64,000 nucleotides of DNA from an uncultured Sphingomonadaceae bacterium. Its GTDB lineage: Bacteria; Pseudomonadota; Alphaproteobacteria; Sphingomonadales; Sphingomonadaceae. Each line of letters starts with the position of its first letter. Position 1 is the stretch's first letter. The stretch is from contig CANMVC010000001.1 in NCBI GenBank assembly GCA_947501325.1, positions 434,001 through 498,000 on the forward strand. Reading direction: 5' to 3'. The translations under genes were made by a program, and so were the position numbers. Below are positions 26,474 through 35,883 of this stretch, one piece after another. The notes beneath the pieces were generated by a model. The model was given only the letters and a program-made list of their open reading frames with translations, did no database searches and had not been told where the DNA came from.

Positions 26474-27277
26474 ATGGCCCCGAAACCGAACAGCATAAAG
26501 ATCGAACAGCGCGGCGCGATCGAAATTCTCTCGCTCAATCGGCCCGACAAGCTCAACACGATGAACGAAGATATGATCTTCGCCTTGCAGGATTATTTTC
26601 GCGGACTGCAGGATCGGCATGACATCCGGGTTATCTTGTTCCGAGCCGAAGGCCGCGCCTTTTGTGCTGGCCTTGACATAGGTGCCTGGAAAAACGACGG
26701 ATCGCGCGGACAAGTCCAGCATATCTGGCGGACACAGCGGTCCATCGCCACGGTCATGCAGCTGATGCGGCAATGTCCGCAACCGATTATCGCGCTTGGG
26801 CAAGGCGCGGCTTGTGGTGGCGGTTTCTCGCTGCTGCTCGCCAGCGATGTGCGCTATGGCGCGCCGAGCCTCAAAATGAACGCGGCCTATATTAAAATCG
26901 GCCTTGGCGGTTGTGATATGGGGTCGAGCTATTTCCTGCCGCGGCTGGTCGGATCATCGCTGGCGTCGGAACTCCTGTTGACGGGCCGCTTCATTCACGC
27001 CGAACGCGCTGAAAAGCTTGGCTTGATCAGTGAGGTGGTTGCCGAAGAAAAGCTGCTCTCCACCGGCCTGTCACTGGCCGAAGAGATGCTCGATACCGCT
27101 CCCATGGGTTTGCGGCTAACCAAGGACGCGCTCAACCGCAATATCGATGCCCAAAGCTTTGAAGCGGCGATGGCGATTGAAGACCGGCAGCAGGCCATGC
27201 TCAGCATGACCGAAGATAGCCGGGAAGCGGCAAAGGCCTTTTTCAGTAAACGGAAACCGGATTATAAAGACCGGTAG
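26474..27277 (+). CDS. Enoyl-CoA hydratase/isomerase (crotonase) family protein
   Basis: 267 aa. The oxyanion-hole motifs FRAEGRAFCAGLDIGAW and GQGAACGGGFSLLLASD are clear. The position of the usual catalytic Glu region reads IKIGLGGCDMGSSYF, so the exact chemistry (hydratase, isomerase or hydrolase) is uncertain. AGGA precedes the ATG. It follows spt on the same strand after a gap holding two hairpins, so it may be co-expressed with sphingolipid genes or simply lie beside them. Confidence 0.88.
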   Translation: MAPKPNSIKIEQRGAIEILSLNRPDKLNTMNEDMIFALQDYFRGLQDRHDIRVILFRAEGRAFCAGLDIGAWKNDGSRGQVQHIWRTQRSIATVMQLMRQCPQPIIALGQGAACGGGFSLLLASDVRYGAPSLKMNAAYIKIGLGGCDMGSSYFLPRLVGSSLASELLLTGRFIHAERAEKLGLISEVVAEEKLLSTGLSLAEEMLDTAPMGLRLTKDALNRNIDAQSFEAAMAIEDRQQAMLSMTEDSREAAKAFFSKRKPDYKDR

Positions 27278-27287
27278 AGACCTTATC

Positions 27288-28190
27288 CTATTTTATCGCT
27301 CCGGCGGAGATTAATCGCGGAAGCATAGTGATAGCACCCAATATTGGCCATTTGCGCTGCCACGGCTTAATCTCATAATCGGTGCCAGCATGGCGGTTAA
27401 TCTTCCAAGCGAGATAGTCGATCCCGCCGGCATATGTGCCCGAGGCCTTGGCCAGGCGCGCTAGCGTCAAAAGCTTGCCGTTGCGGCGGAGGGCCTTCCA
27501 GCGCTTCGTGGCCTCTTCGAAAGATAGATCCAGGGATTCTGATGGATCTTGGTCCTGCATCGTCGCCATGGTCGCAAGCCCAAAGCGCTCATAACGCTCC
27601 AGATCCGCATCAACCACCGAACCCGGCCGATTGGCACGCTCGGCCCGTAATTCTGCGCCATAGGTCAGTTCAAAGCCGCGATGGAATATTCGAATGGGCG
27701 TTTGGGGCTGGGTACCCAGAACCGGCAGTGCGAGTTCAAATAAAGTCAGCGGCGCGCGCGCGATGGCCGCCACTATCTTGTTTTTTGCGGCTTTGTCCGC
27801 ACACCAGGCCAGCCGCGACGGCTGCGCAAAGCGCGCCCACACGCTCACCGCGCTCGCCTCCGGTCCATTGAGCCGGTGAAAATCTTCTTCGCTCAAGACG
27901 GCAATTTTGGCGACCAGGCCATCATTCTCCGCTGGAAACACATTAGGTGGCAAGAGTTTATTCGCGCGTACAAGCCAGCTTTTGCCATAGGCCGCTTCAT
28001 AGCTGGAGACGATCAAATAGAAGTCGAGCATCTGCCCTTCAAGTTCTGTGGTTCGCAGGCAAGACCCGTAAAAGAGCACGGCGCGGGAAGCGTTACCATA
28101 TTGCGCCGCAATCGAAGCTGCAAAGGCGGCCACGCGCGGTTCGACCGGCTCAGCCAGTTCCGCTTCTACAAGGGGTTCAAGGTAACTCAC
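27288..28190 (-). CDS. Nucleotidyltransferase-like protein resembling TAM41 (phosphatidate cytidylyltransferase)
   Basis: 300 aa. RAVLFYGSCLR followed by MLDFYLIVS matches the G-S...D pattern of nucleotidyltransferases, and the spacing to GKSWLVRANKLLPPNVF resembles the TAM41/Mmp37 family, which makes CDP-diacylglycerol from phosphatidate. No typical transmembrane segment is evident, though the C-terminal GAITMLPRLISAG could associate with a membrane. The gene follows a lipid kinase by 15 bases on the same strand, so kinase product to CDP-lipid is a natural sequence. Call is by motif only. Confidence 0.6.
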   Translation of the reverse strand: MSYLEPLVEAELAEPVEPRVAAFAASIAAQYGNASRAVLFYGSCLRTTELEGQMLDFYLIVSSYEAAYGKSWLVRANKLLPPNVFPAENDGLVAKIAVLSEEDFHRLNGPEASAVSVWARFAQPSRLAWCADKAAKNKIVAAIARAPLTLFELALPVLGTQPQTPIRIFHRGFELTYGAELRAERANRPGSVVDADLERYERFGLATMATMQDQDPSESLDLSFEEATKRWKALRRNGKLLTLARLAKASGTYAGGIDYLAWKINRHAGTDYEIKPWQRKWPILGAITMLPRLISAGAIK

Positions 28191-28205
28191 CCGTTGGATG
28201 ATAGC

Positions 28206-29180
28206 CTAAGCAGCGAGGCGAAGGAAAGACACTGGTTTGGTTGATTTCAAAACAATCGGCTGGCCTTCTTCTGCCCGGAACAATTCGCCATCCATGACCA
28301 CATTGCTGTTTTTGCCTTCGATCCGGATCATATCGCCTTGTTCCAGATGAATGCCTTTCTGGACATTTTTACCGAGACGACCAAATAGCGCTGATACGAT
28401 AAAGCGCACCAAAGCTGCCGGCTTCTGGTCAATCGCCATAAGCTGTAAACGACCCCGTTTTCCACCGGATCGGGTCAAACGGCGCATTAGCAGTAATTTT
28501 TCCAGCGTTGTAACGATCAAAATCGCAAAATTGCCCTGATATTGGCCCTTTTTAATCAACGAAATACTAATCGGCGATGGTCGATTGGGCAGGAATTTTG
28601 CTCTTATACCGAATAACACGGAAGCCAAAGCCGCAAAAACCGTGAGAATATGAGACGCGGCATTGGGCAAGCCGAGCGGATAAATCTTGTGGCGGCAATA
28701 TAGGATAAACTCCGACAGGCCGGCTCCACCAAGGAACATGCCTAGTACGACCTTGCTGTCCTTGCCACCGTCCGACAGCGCTATAAGTTCGCGGTCGACC
28801 AGATGCTCGTGCAGATCATGCTTGGCCATTTCGACAATGCGTTCCAGCGCCTTTAGCGGATTGCCTTCCGCGCCCAGATCCAGGGCAATCAAATTAGTCT
28901 TACCATTGGGCAAAACGGCAACCGGTGGGGGATTATCTCCGAAATGCCCGCCCTGATGCAATTCCGTCAAAGTGGCTTGGACAGTGCCATCACCACCATT
29001 GATCACGAGCACCTTGGGTTTTACTTTTGCAATAGTTTGCAGCGCTTTGGTAATCTCATCGACATCGTCGACTTCATAATGGAAAACATCGCTGTTTTTG
29101 ACGCAATAAGAGCGTACTTCCGGTAATATCGCACGATTACCCGTGGAGTTTGGATTTGAAAGTAGCGCCACATTAGCCAT
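28206..29180 (-). CDS. Diacylglycerol/ceramide kinase family lipid kinase
   Basis: 324 aa. The ATP-binding signature NGGDGT (61-66) and LPNGKTN place it in the LCB5/DAGK catalytic family, which phosphorylates diacylglycerol, sphingoid bases or ceramide. A bacterial ceramide kinase of this family (CpgB) lies near spt in Caulobacter, and this gene is 2 kb from spt here. Substrate specificity cannot be read from the sequence. Followed by the TAM41-like gene in an apparent two-gene operon. Confidence 0.82.
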   Translation of the reverse strand: MANVALLSNPNSTGNRAILPEVRSYCVKNSDVFHYEVDDVDEITKALQTIAKVKPKVLVINGGDGTVQATLTELHQGGHFGDNPPPVAVLPNGKTNLIALDLGAEGNPLKALERIVEMAKHDLHEHLVDRELIALSDGGKDSKVVLGMFLGGAGLSEFILYCRHKIYPLGLPNAASHILTVFAALASVLFGIRAKFLPNRPSPISISLIKKGQYQGNFAILIVTTLEKLLLMRRLTRSGGKRGRLQLMAIDQKPAALVRFIVSALFGRLGKNVQKGIHLEQGDMIRIEGKNSNVVMDGELFRAEEGQPIVLKSTKPVSFLRLAA

Positions 29181-29214
29181 TATTAGTTGCCCATTTCCCC
29201 GTAATATCTGCCCG

Positions 29215-29697
29215 TCACAGATATTTCATTGTGATGTTGATCGATTTCACTTCATTGCCCACCGAAAACTTGGTCTTCTTGTAACTGGGCTTGCCCAGAT
29301 TAAAGATATTGATGCTCGGATTATTCGACATTCCGCCACCATCAGAGCTGATATCGGTCTTGCCATTGCCGTTAAGATCGTGACGGACAGCGATGCCGTA
29401 TGTGCCACTCGCCGGAACCGGGACACAGAATGTCATGCTGTCGCGCTTGGCCGGCGCTTCAATCCGATTGATCCACGCGCCTTTTTTCAGCCATTCCGCT
29501 TTGGTTCCGCGATAGCTTTGCACACGAATTTTACCGGATGACGCCTTGACGCCACTTAAATTCACCAACACAGCAGGGCCATTGCCGGACCGACATTTGT
29601 TCAAATCATTGGATATCTTCTGGCCCGCAGTCGTCGCGGACACAGGAATAGCCAAAAGAGCGGCTGAAAGCGCAAAAGACGCTGCAAATTTCAACAT
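29215..29697 (-). CDS. Secreted DUF2141-family protein
   Basis: 160 aa from the ATG at 29697 (AGGAG upstream). A clear signal peptide (MLKFAASFALSAALLAIPVSA) is followed by a beta-rich domain with VLVNLSGVKASSGKIRVQSY and RHDLNGNGKTDISSDGGG, the typical layout of DUF2141 proteins, exported proteins of unknown role. The next gene on the same strand is the lipid kinase, 34 bases downstream. Confidence 0.85.
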   Translation of the reverse strand: MLKFAASFALSAALLAIPVSATTAGQKISNDLNKCRSGNGPAVLVNLSGVKASSGKIRVQSYRGTKAEWLKKGAWINRIEAPAKRDSMTFCVPVPASGTYGIAVRHDLNGNGKTDISSDGGGMSNNPSINIFNLGKPSYKKTKFSVGNEVKSINITMKYL

Positions 29698-29821
29698 GAC
29701 GAGAATACTCCTAGTCGTTATACCCGCGTTCAAACTGCGGCGGATAGAGAATCAGTCCAAGATATGTATTGGGTTATGGAAATGATTTGCGGCAGAAACA
29801 TGGTGAGAGGGCGACGATAAG

Positions 29822-31033
29822 TTGAAATTATTAAGTTCTACCGACCGCTATATCGCCCGTTTAATCGCTGTTCCGCTGATTAGCACGCTGGTCATTGCGG
29901 CCATGTTGCTCGTGCTGGAGAAGATGCTCAGGCTGTTTGACTTTGTTGCGGCTGAAGGCGGTCCGGTCAGCGTCGTTTGGCGAATGCTGGCCAACCTCAT
30001 TCCGGAATATCTTTCACTGGGCATCCCAATCGGGCTTTTGCTGGGTATATTATTGGCGTTCCGGAAACTCTCGCTTAGTTCAGAACTGGATGTTTTCAGG
30101 GCCGTTGGCCAAGGTTACGGCAGACTATTAAGAGTGCCCTATATGTTCGCAGTGGGCCTGATGCTGGTGAATCTGACATTAGTCGGCTTCATTCAGCCAT
30201 TGTCGCGCTACTATTATGAAGAATTACGCTTCGAATTGCGGTCCGGCGCGCTCGGAGCCTCTATAAAAGTGGGTGAATTTACCAGTTTGGGGTCGAAAAT
30301 GACCATGCGGATCGAAGAAAGCCGCGACAACGGCACCAAATTGGGGGGCATGTTCGTCCGCGCGGAGAATAATTCCGGACAAGTCGTTTCCGTGGCCGCG
30401 GAAAGTGGGCAATTTCTGGCCACCGATGATCCCGATACGATTATATTACGCTTGTCGCAGGGCGTCCTGATTCATGACGCACTCAGTTATGACAAACCAC
30501 GCATATTGAGCTTTAGCAGCCATGATCTCCCCATAGACCTCCCCGATATCGCCTCTTTCCGATCGAGAGGCGGGGAAGATCTGGAATATACGATTCCGGA
30601 ATTGGTCAGGGTCGGATTGGACCAGGATCGCTCTGTCACCGAACGCAATCAGAGCAGAGCGAATTTTCATTACAGGATGGTGGAAGTGGTGATGATGCTG
30701 CTGATGCCGCTGTTGGCGCTGGCTTTGGCGATACCGCCCAAGCGATCAAATTCTGCCTTGGGGGTATTTGTCTCGATCGTCATGATTGTGACCTATCACA
30801 AGATCAACCAATATGGTGAGGATCTCGGTGCTCTTGGTATTGTTGATCCGATTATTGCCTTATGGGTTCCGTTCTTTCTCTTCGGTGGTCTCATCATATG
30901 GATGTACCATATGGTAGCACATGTACCCGGCGGACAACCCATTGGCGCTCTCGAAAAAGCCTTCTCGAAATTTGGTGGAGTCTTCAAAGGGATACTCAAT
31001 TTCAACAGAAAGCGCGCCGATGTTCGGGAATAG
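29822..31033 (+). CDS. lptF: LPS export permease LptF
   Basis: 403 aa from a TTG. Three transmembrane helices at each end (first RLIAVPLISTLVIAAMLLVLE; last group from about 285) frame a periplasmic beta-jellyroll, the LptF/LptG design. With LptG and the ATPase LptB it extracts lipid from the inner membrane. lptG follows after 39 bases. Sphingomonads replace LPS with glycosphingolipid, so the cargo in this organism may differ from E. coli. lptB is not in the window. Confidence 0.92.
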   Translation: MKLLSSTDRYIARLIAVPLISTLVIAAMLLVLEKMLRLFDFVAAEGGPVSVVWRMLANLIPEYLSLGIPIGLLLGILLAFRKLSLSSELDVFRAVGQGYGRLLRVPYMFAVGLMLVNLTLVGFIQPLSRYYYEELRFELRSGALGASIKVGEFTSLGSKMTMRIEESRDNGTKLGGMFVRAENNSGQVVSVAAESGQFLATDDPDTIILRLSQGVLIHDALSYDKPRILSFSSHDLPIDLPDIASFRSRGGEDLEYTIPELVRVGLDQDRSVTERNQSRANFHYRMVEVVMMLLMPLLALALAIPPKRSNSALGVFVSIVMIVTYHKINQYGEDLGALGIVDPIIALWVPFFLFGGLIIWMYHMVAHVPGGQPIGALEKAFSKFGGVFKGILNFNRKRADVRE

Positions 31034-31072
31034 AAATACAGGCGAAATGGTCATGAATGAGAGCGTCGGGCG

Positions 31073-32161
31073 ATGAATTTTTTTCCATCAAGAACCTTGG
31101 CCTTTTATATGGCCAAGATGCTGATGATCCGCACCTTTGCCGTTCTGGCGATGCTGGTCCTGGTATTGCAGGCGCTTGATCTGCTGGGTGAAAGTGGTCG
31201 CATCATGGCGCAGGAAGGCAATGGCCAGAGTGAGCTCTGGACCTATGTGAGCCTGCGGGCGCCGCAATTGGTTGCGCGCTTCCTGCCTTTTGCTGTCTTG
31301 CTGGGTACGATTATCACGGCCGCGACGCTCAATCAGAATAGCGAAGTCGTGTCCATGAAGGCCGGCGGCCTCTCCGCGCATCAGATTTTAGCACCGCTTA
31401 TCATCGCCAGCATGTTGGTAGCGCTCGTCTCATTCCTGTTTAATGAAATCGTAGTAGCTCCCGCAACAGCCCGCCTTTCGGCTTGGGAAAAGGTTGAATA
31501 TGGTCCAATTCCAGAAGCCAGTAACGTACGCACCAATGTCTGGGTGCGGGACGGCAATAATCTGATCAATGCCAAAACGGTGACCGGAAGCGGCAATGAT
31601 GTGCTGCTGCAGGATATCACGATTTATGACCGCGCCGATAACGTCCTGCGCAGCCTGATGCAGGGCGAGGAAGCACGATATAGCGGCTCCGACTGGACGA
31701 TGACCGGTGTGACGCAGTTTAATGTGCGAACCGGTACCGAGGAACAGAAAGACAGTGTTCGGTTGAGCGATAGCTTGCGGCCAGACCAATTCACCCTGGC
31801 GAACGTCAACGCCGAAGGGCTCAATTTCATGCAGCTCAGGTCGGCCATTGCAGAACTGAAAGAGGCCGGCCGTCCGACAATGGGCCTGGAATCAAGCCTG
31901 TGGCACAAAATTTCTGGGCCATTATCTTCGGTTTTGATGCCCTTGCTCGGCGCAGTCGCCGCTTTCGGGCTTGCGCGATCCGGTCAGCTTTTCGTCCGCG
32001 CTGTGATCGGCATGGCACTCGGCTTTGCTTATTTCGTTGCGGATAACTTCTCGCTCGCCATGGGCACTATCGGCGCTTACCCACCGATTTTAGCAGCTTG
32101 GGCACCGTTTATGCTGTTTTTCCTGATCGGCGAAACGGTGCTGATCCGGACCGAGGAATAG
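31073..32161 (+). CDS. lptG: LPS export permease LptG
   Basis: 362 aa with the same six-helix plus periplasmic-domain layout as LptF (MLMIRTFAVLAMLVLVLQALDLL at the start, GPLSSVLMPLLGAVAAFGLA in the C-terminal membrane part). Coupled to lptF. It converges with the desaturase gene, the stops being 2 bases apart. Confidence 0.92.
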   Translation: MNFFPSRTLAFYMAKMLMIRTFAVLAMLVLVLQALDLLGESGRIMAQEGNGQSELWTYVSLRAPQLVARFLPFAVLLGTIITAATLNQNSEVVSMKAGGLSAHQILAPLIIASMLVALVSFLFNEIVVAPATARLSAWEKVEYGPIPEASNVRTNVWVRDGNNLINAKTVTGSGNDVLLQDITIYDRADNVLRSLMQGEEARYSGSDWTMTGVTQFNVRTGTEEQKDSVRLSDSLRPDQFTLANVNAEGLNFMQLRSAIAELKEAGRPTMGLESSLWHKISGPLSSVLMPLLGAVAAFGLARSGQLFVRAVIGMALGFAYFVADNFSLAMGTIGAYPPILAAWAPFMLFFLIGETVLIRTEE

Positions 32162-32163
32162 CC

Positions 32164-33291
32164 TCAGTTAACGGCACCCGATTGGCCGGAGGCCGCATGA
32201 CCGGAGCTGCCCCGTATCAGACCCGCAACCAGTCCAAAGAGACTGGTGTAATTGGCACGATAGTAGGTTGAACCTTTTGGAAAAGCATCGGCAATACGAC
32301 GATGCGCTTCACCCAGAGCGTGATACGGCACGCCGGGCAGTAAATGGTGCAATGCGTGATAGCGCAGACCCACAGGCGCCCACAGAGCCGGCAAAAGGCC
32401 CGGCGGCGGGACATTCACGCTGTCGAGATACTGCTCCGTAACGCTCATAACTTCGCCTTCATTTTCCCACAGATGGGCGACCAGCGTCCGGATCTGGTTG
32501 AGGACGACGGAACCAGCCGCAATGGCAACAGCAATGAGAAACGCTTTCATAGGCAGAAATCCGGTGGCGACGGCAGTGAGCAAAGCTATGGCCCAGATAC
32601 TTGCAGCGATTTCCTGGGCATACCATTGCCTCTTGAAATCACCTTCAGGCGGGCGCCTGCGAAATTCAGGATTTATGACCAGACCGGAATAACGCTCCAC
32701 GACCAACTTGCGCAGCGGTGGAATAACCGCTGACAGCGGCGCCAGCAGAGCATATCGGATGAACAATCCTATGGGGGCCAATGCTGAAACCAGCACGAAC
32801 AGCGGCACCGTATAAGGCTTCATGAGCGCTAACGGCAGATATTCTGGATCTTCGACCGTGCCATAGCGCTTCCGCATATGATGAAGATTATGAACCCCTT
32901 CATACATGAATGATGGCAACAACAGAGGTACGCCGATCAACGCATTCCAAGCAAAATGGAAACCGGGAATAGAGCCACGGCGGATATGGGTCAGCTCGTG
33001 AATGAAACTGCCGGCGCGATAGAGCGCGAGAACCGAAATAATGGCAGCCAAAATCGCCAACCCCGTATTTTCAACCAGGATGGCGGCGACCATCGCGCCA
33101 TATCCTACCACTGCGGAGGCGAGTAAATCGGACCAATAGATCGCGGGGCGCACGGCATTCAGGTCACGGGTAACCTGCGCCGCCGTACGGATCAGCTCAT
33201 TATCATCAAAAGCCGGCACTTTTGCGGCATCGGCAGCAACAGCATCGGGCGACATGGTGGCATCTGAGGCCTGGGGAAGAGAATGTTTCAT
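32164..33291 (-). CDS. Fatty acid desaturase-like di-iron membrane protein
   Basis: 375 aa with four or more membrane segments and the three histidine boxes of membrane desaturases and hydroxylases: HELTH (98-102), HNLHH (134-138) and RYHALHHLLPG near residue 312. AGGA precedes the ATG. It could introduce a double bond or hydroxyl into a fatty acyl or sphingoid chain; the lipid genes around it make that attractive, but carotenoid-type substrates are possible too. Confidence 0.83.
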   Translation of the reverse strand: MKHSLPQASDATMSPDAVAADAAKVPAFDDNELIRTAAQVTRDLNAVRPAIYWSDLLASAVVGYGAMVAAILVENTGLAILAAIISVLALYRAGSFIHELTHIRRGSIPGFHFAWNALIGVPLLLPSFMYEGVHNLHHMRKRYGTVEDPEYLPLALMKPYTVPLFVLVSALAPIGLFIRYALLAPLSAVIPPLRKLVVERYSGLVINPEFRRRPPEGDFKRQWYAQEIAASIWAIALLTAVATGFLPMKAFLIAVAIAAGSVVLNQIRTLVAHLWENEGEVMSVTEQYLDSVNVPPPGLLPALWAPVGLRYHALHHLLPGVPYHALGEAHRRIADAFPKGSTYYRANYTSLFGLVAGLIRGSSGHAASGQSGAVN

Positions 33292-33445
33292 AAATTCCTG
33301 ACTTCGTATTCTGGTGCGTACAGCAGGACATCATGGCGAGATGATGGCATTGCTATGGTTTCTAGCGCCGACTTTCACGATTGCCGCAACGGGTGCCAGC
33401 GCTTGACATGTTGACCGGAATAACGCCACAGCATGGCAAAGCTAA

Positions 33446-34636
33446 GTGCAAATAACCGCTCAAAAGGTGCAAATAATTACAGTGTCATCGCATATAGTCA
33501 TCCAACCTGTCACCACCAAGGCCCAGCGCAAACATTTCGTAGAGCTCCCCTATCGATTATACGCCAACGACCCCCATTGGGTCCCGCCTTTGAAATCAGA
33601 GGTTTACGCGCTGCTCACACCCAAGAAAAACCCATTTTTCGAACATGCCACGGTACAGCTTTTTCTGGCAGAACAGGATGGCAAGACCGTCGGCCGAATT
33701 AGCGCGCATTTCGACCATCTTGCGCTCGAACAGCCGGTGGAAAAGGGCATGGGGCCGGGCACGGGCAATTGGGGCTTGCTGGAAGCGGAAAACGAAGCGG
33801 CCACCAAGGCATTAATTGATGCAGCGGAAAACTGGTTGAAAGAACAAGGCATGCACCGCGTCATCGCGCCGCTGAGCCTGTCCGTCTGGGACGAGCCGGG
33901 CTTGCTGACAACCGGCCATGATCACAGCCCGACGGTGATGATGGGCCATCACAAACCGGAATATCAAAGCTGGGTAGAAAATGACGGCTACAAAAGCGTT
34001 AAAAAGTTGGTCACCTATGAACTTGCGATTGATAAGGGTCTGCCGCCGCTGATCGACCGGATTGTCAAATCCGGAGAACGCAGCAGCAAGCTGAAGCTCC
34101 GAAAAGTCGACAAGGCGCATTTTGATCGTGATGCCAAAATCATCATGGATATTCTGAATGACGCATGGTCCGACAATTGGGGCTTCGTTCCGCTGACCGA
34201 TCATGAAATTGACCATGTCGGCGTCAAATTAAAACCGATTGTCTATGAAGACCTGATCATGATCGCGGAATTGGAAGGCCGGCCTGTCGCCTTTATGATG
34301 ACCCTGCCTGATCTCAATGACCGCACGAAAAATATGAAAGGCAGCTTGCTGCCGTTCAACTGGGCGAAACTGCTCTGGTGGCTGAAATTTCCCAAATCCC
34401 CAACCATGCGCGTACCGCTCATGGGCGTGGTCAAAGAATTGCAGGGCAGCCGAATGGCCAGCCAGATGGCCTTTATGATGATCGAATATATCCGCCGGGA
34501 AGCCGTTGGCAAATATGGTGCAACCCGCGGGGAATTGGGTTGGGTTTTGGATGACAATCAGGGGATGATTGCCATTGCTGATGCCATCGAGTCCAAGGTC
34601 AATCGGGTCTATACTCTTTACGAGAAAAATATCTGA
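33446..34636 (+). CDS. GNAT-fold protein, candidate bacterial ceramide synthase
   Basis: 396 aa from GTG; a GTG at 33482 (384 aa) is an equally good start and no strong ribosome site distinguishes them. The pattern FVELPYRLYANDPHWVPPL, KKNPFFEHA, VGRISAHFDH and GHDHSPTVMMGHHKPEY is that of a tandem GNAT-like family often misannotated in alphaproteobacteria. The bacterial ceramide synthase of Caulobacter belongs to the acyl-CoA N-acyltransferase superfamily, and the position ~9 kb from spt in a lipid locus fits. The family is likely, the function inferred. Confidence 0.6.
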   Translation: MQITAQKVQIITVSSHIVIQPVTTKAQRKHFVELPYRLYANDPHWVPPLKSEVYALLTPKKNPFFEHATVQLFLAEQDGKTVGRISAHFDHLALEQPVEKGMGPGTGNWGLLEAENEAATKALIDAAENWLKEQGMHRVIAPLSLSVWDEPGLLTTGHDHSPTVMMGHHKPEYQSWVENDGYKSVKKLVTYELAIDKGLPPLIDRIVKSGERSSKLKLRKVDKAHFDRDAKIIMDILNDAWSDNWGFVPLTDHEIDHVGVKLKPIVYEDLIMIAELEGRPVAFMMTLPDLNDRTKNMKGSLLPFNWAKLLWWLKFPKSPTMRVPLMGVVKELQGSRMASQMAFMMIEYIRREAVGKYGATRGELGWVLDDNQGMIAIADAIESKVNRVYTLYEKNI

Positions 34637-34719
34637 ACCAGACTGTTCATGCCCCTTTCACCAAAATAATATTAGGTTTCAACTCCGCTTTCCCCTGCGT
34701 TTATTTGCGAGATATTGAC

Positions 34720-35874
34720 ATGGCTGTCGGCAACTCCCTGTTTCGCCTGGTTCTGGCCACTACGCTATTGGCATTACCCTTGAGCCAGGCATTGGCAGCG
34801 CCGAAAAAATGCGAGGCGGCGATGCCTTACAGGGGCGCAGAGCCGATTTCGGTTGTTATACCGGACGCCATCGCATCACCTGCAACGCAGCCACTACCTG
34901 TCGCGGAGAATCTATCGGTCCAGTTTGCGGATTTATATGCTAAATCCAAAGCCACCAGCCTAACCGTTGCCTTGGCGAACCAAGACGGTCCCGTCTGGAC
35001 GGAAACACAAGGTCTGGAGAATGGCGAAAAACTCCATTACTGGGCCAGTGTGGGCAAGAGCTTTACGGCCGTCATCATCATGCAATTGGTCGAAAATAAC
35101 CGCCTTTCGCTCGATGACAAACTGTCAAACTGGATCAAAAATGTCCCCAACGGCGATCTGATCACGATCAGAATGTTGCTGGACCATAGCGCAGGCTTAT
35201 ACAGCGCCAACGAAGATCCATCGGTCAGGACAAAAGACAAAGGCCCCCTTAGCCTCAAAGACAATATCCGGATCCTCAACAAACATGGCGCGCTTTTTTG
35301 TCCGGGGCGATATTGGCGCTACTCCAACACGGGATATCTGTTTCTAGGTGAAATTGCTGAACAAATTTATGGGCAACCTTTGCCGCAAATCATGCAGACC
35401 CAGATTTTCGACAAAATTGGGCTCCAGAACAGTCGGATGCTGGCGGTTGATGATAATCTATCGGATATCGCCAAACCGCAACCGAGCGATGATCAGAAAG
35501 CCGATATTCGCTCACCTGGTCCGGCTGGCCCCATAGCGGCAACGTCTTCGGATATGATCCAGTTCTGGCGCGCTTTTCTGAACGGTGATCTCGTTGCGGA
35601 AGAGACAAGGGACCAGATGCTCTCGACGCTCTATCCGATGTTTGACAACAATAGCTATTACGGCCTTGGGATCATGGCCATCCAGGTGCCCGGAGATGAC
35701 GGGAAAATGGCGACATGGATTGGTCATGCCGGTGGCATGCCGGGCATCAAGGCGTTCGTCATGGTTGACCCGGTGTCGCGCCAATATGCGTCCGCTGCAC
35801 TAACCGGCGACGGTCCAGCCAGCGCGATAGCCTATAAAATGCTGCGGGAATGGCAGAAAACCGAGGGCCCCTAA
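34720..35874 (+). CDS. Serine hydrolase, class C beta-lactamase / PBP4-like fold
   Basis: 384 aa from the ATG at 34720, signal peptide LFRLVLATTLLALPLSQALA. The SxxK motif is ASVGKSFT, the second motif RYSNTGY (YxN) and the third GHAGGMPG, the set of class C-type serine hydrolases. A TTG five codons earlier is an alternative start. It acts in the periplasm; esterase or peptidase activity is more likely than true beta-lactamase, since the third motif is HAG instead of KTG. Confidence 0.85.
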   Translation: MAVGNSLFRLVLATTLLALPLSQALAAPKKCEAAMPYRGAEPISVVIPDAIASPATQPLPVAENLSVQFADLYAKSKATSLTVALANQDGPVWTETQGLENGEKLHYWASVGKSFTAVIIMQLVENNRLSLDDKLSNWIKNVPNGDLITIRMLLDHSAGLYSANEDPSVRTKDKGPLSLKDNIRILNKHGALFCPGRYWRYSNTGYLFLGEIAEQIYGQPLPQIMQTQIFDKIGLQNSRMLAVDDNLSDIAKPQPSDDQKADIRSPGPAGPIAATSSDMIQFWRAFLNGDLVAEETRDQMLSTLYPMFDNNSYYGLGIMAIQVPGDDGKMATWIGHAGGMPGIKAFVMVDPVSRQYASAALTGDGPASAIAYKMLREWQKTEGP

Positions 35875-35883
35875 GCCAAAACG

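Noticed and set aside
25118-26803. 561-codon minus-strand open frame opposite spt and the crotonase
   Set aside because: Antisense of two recognisable genes and their intergenic hairpins; no start site or motifs.
33403-33440. TTGACA-like promoter before the GNAT-like gene
   Set aside because: TTGACA is present but no acceptable -10 lies at the right distance.
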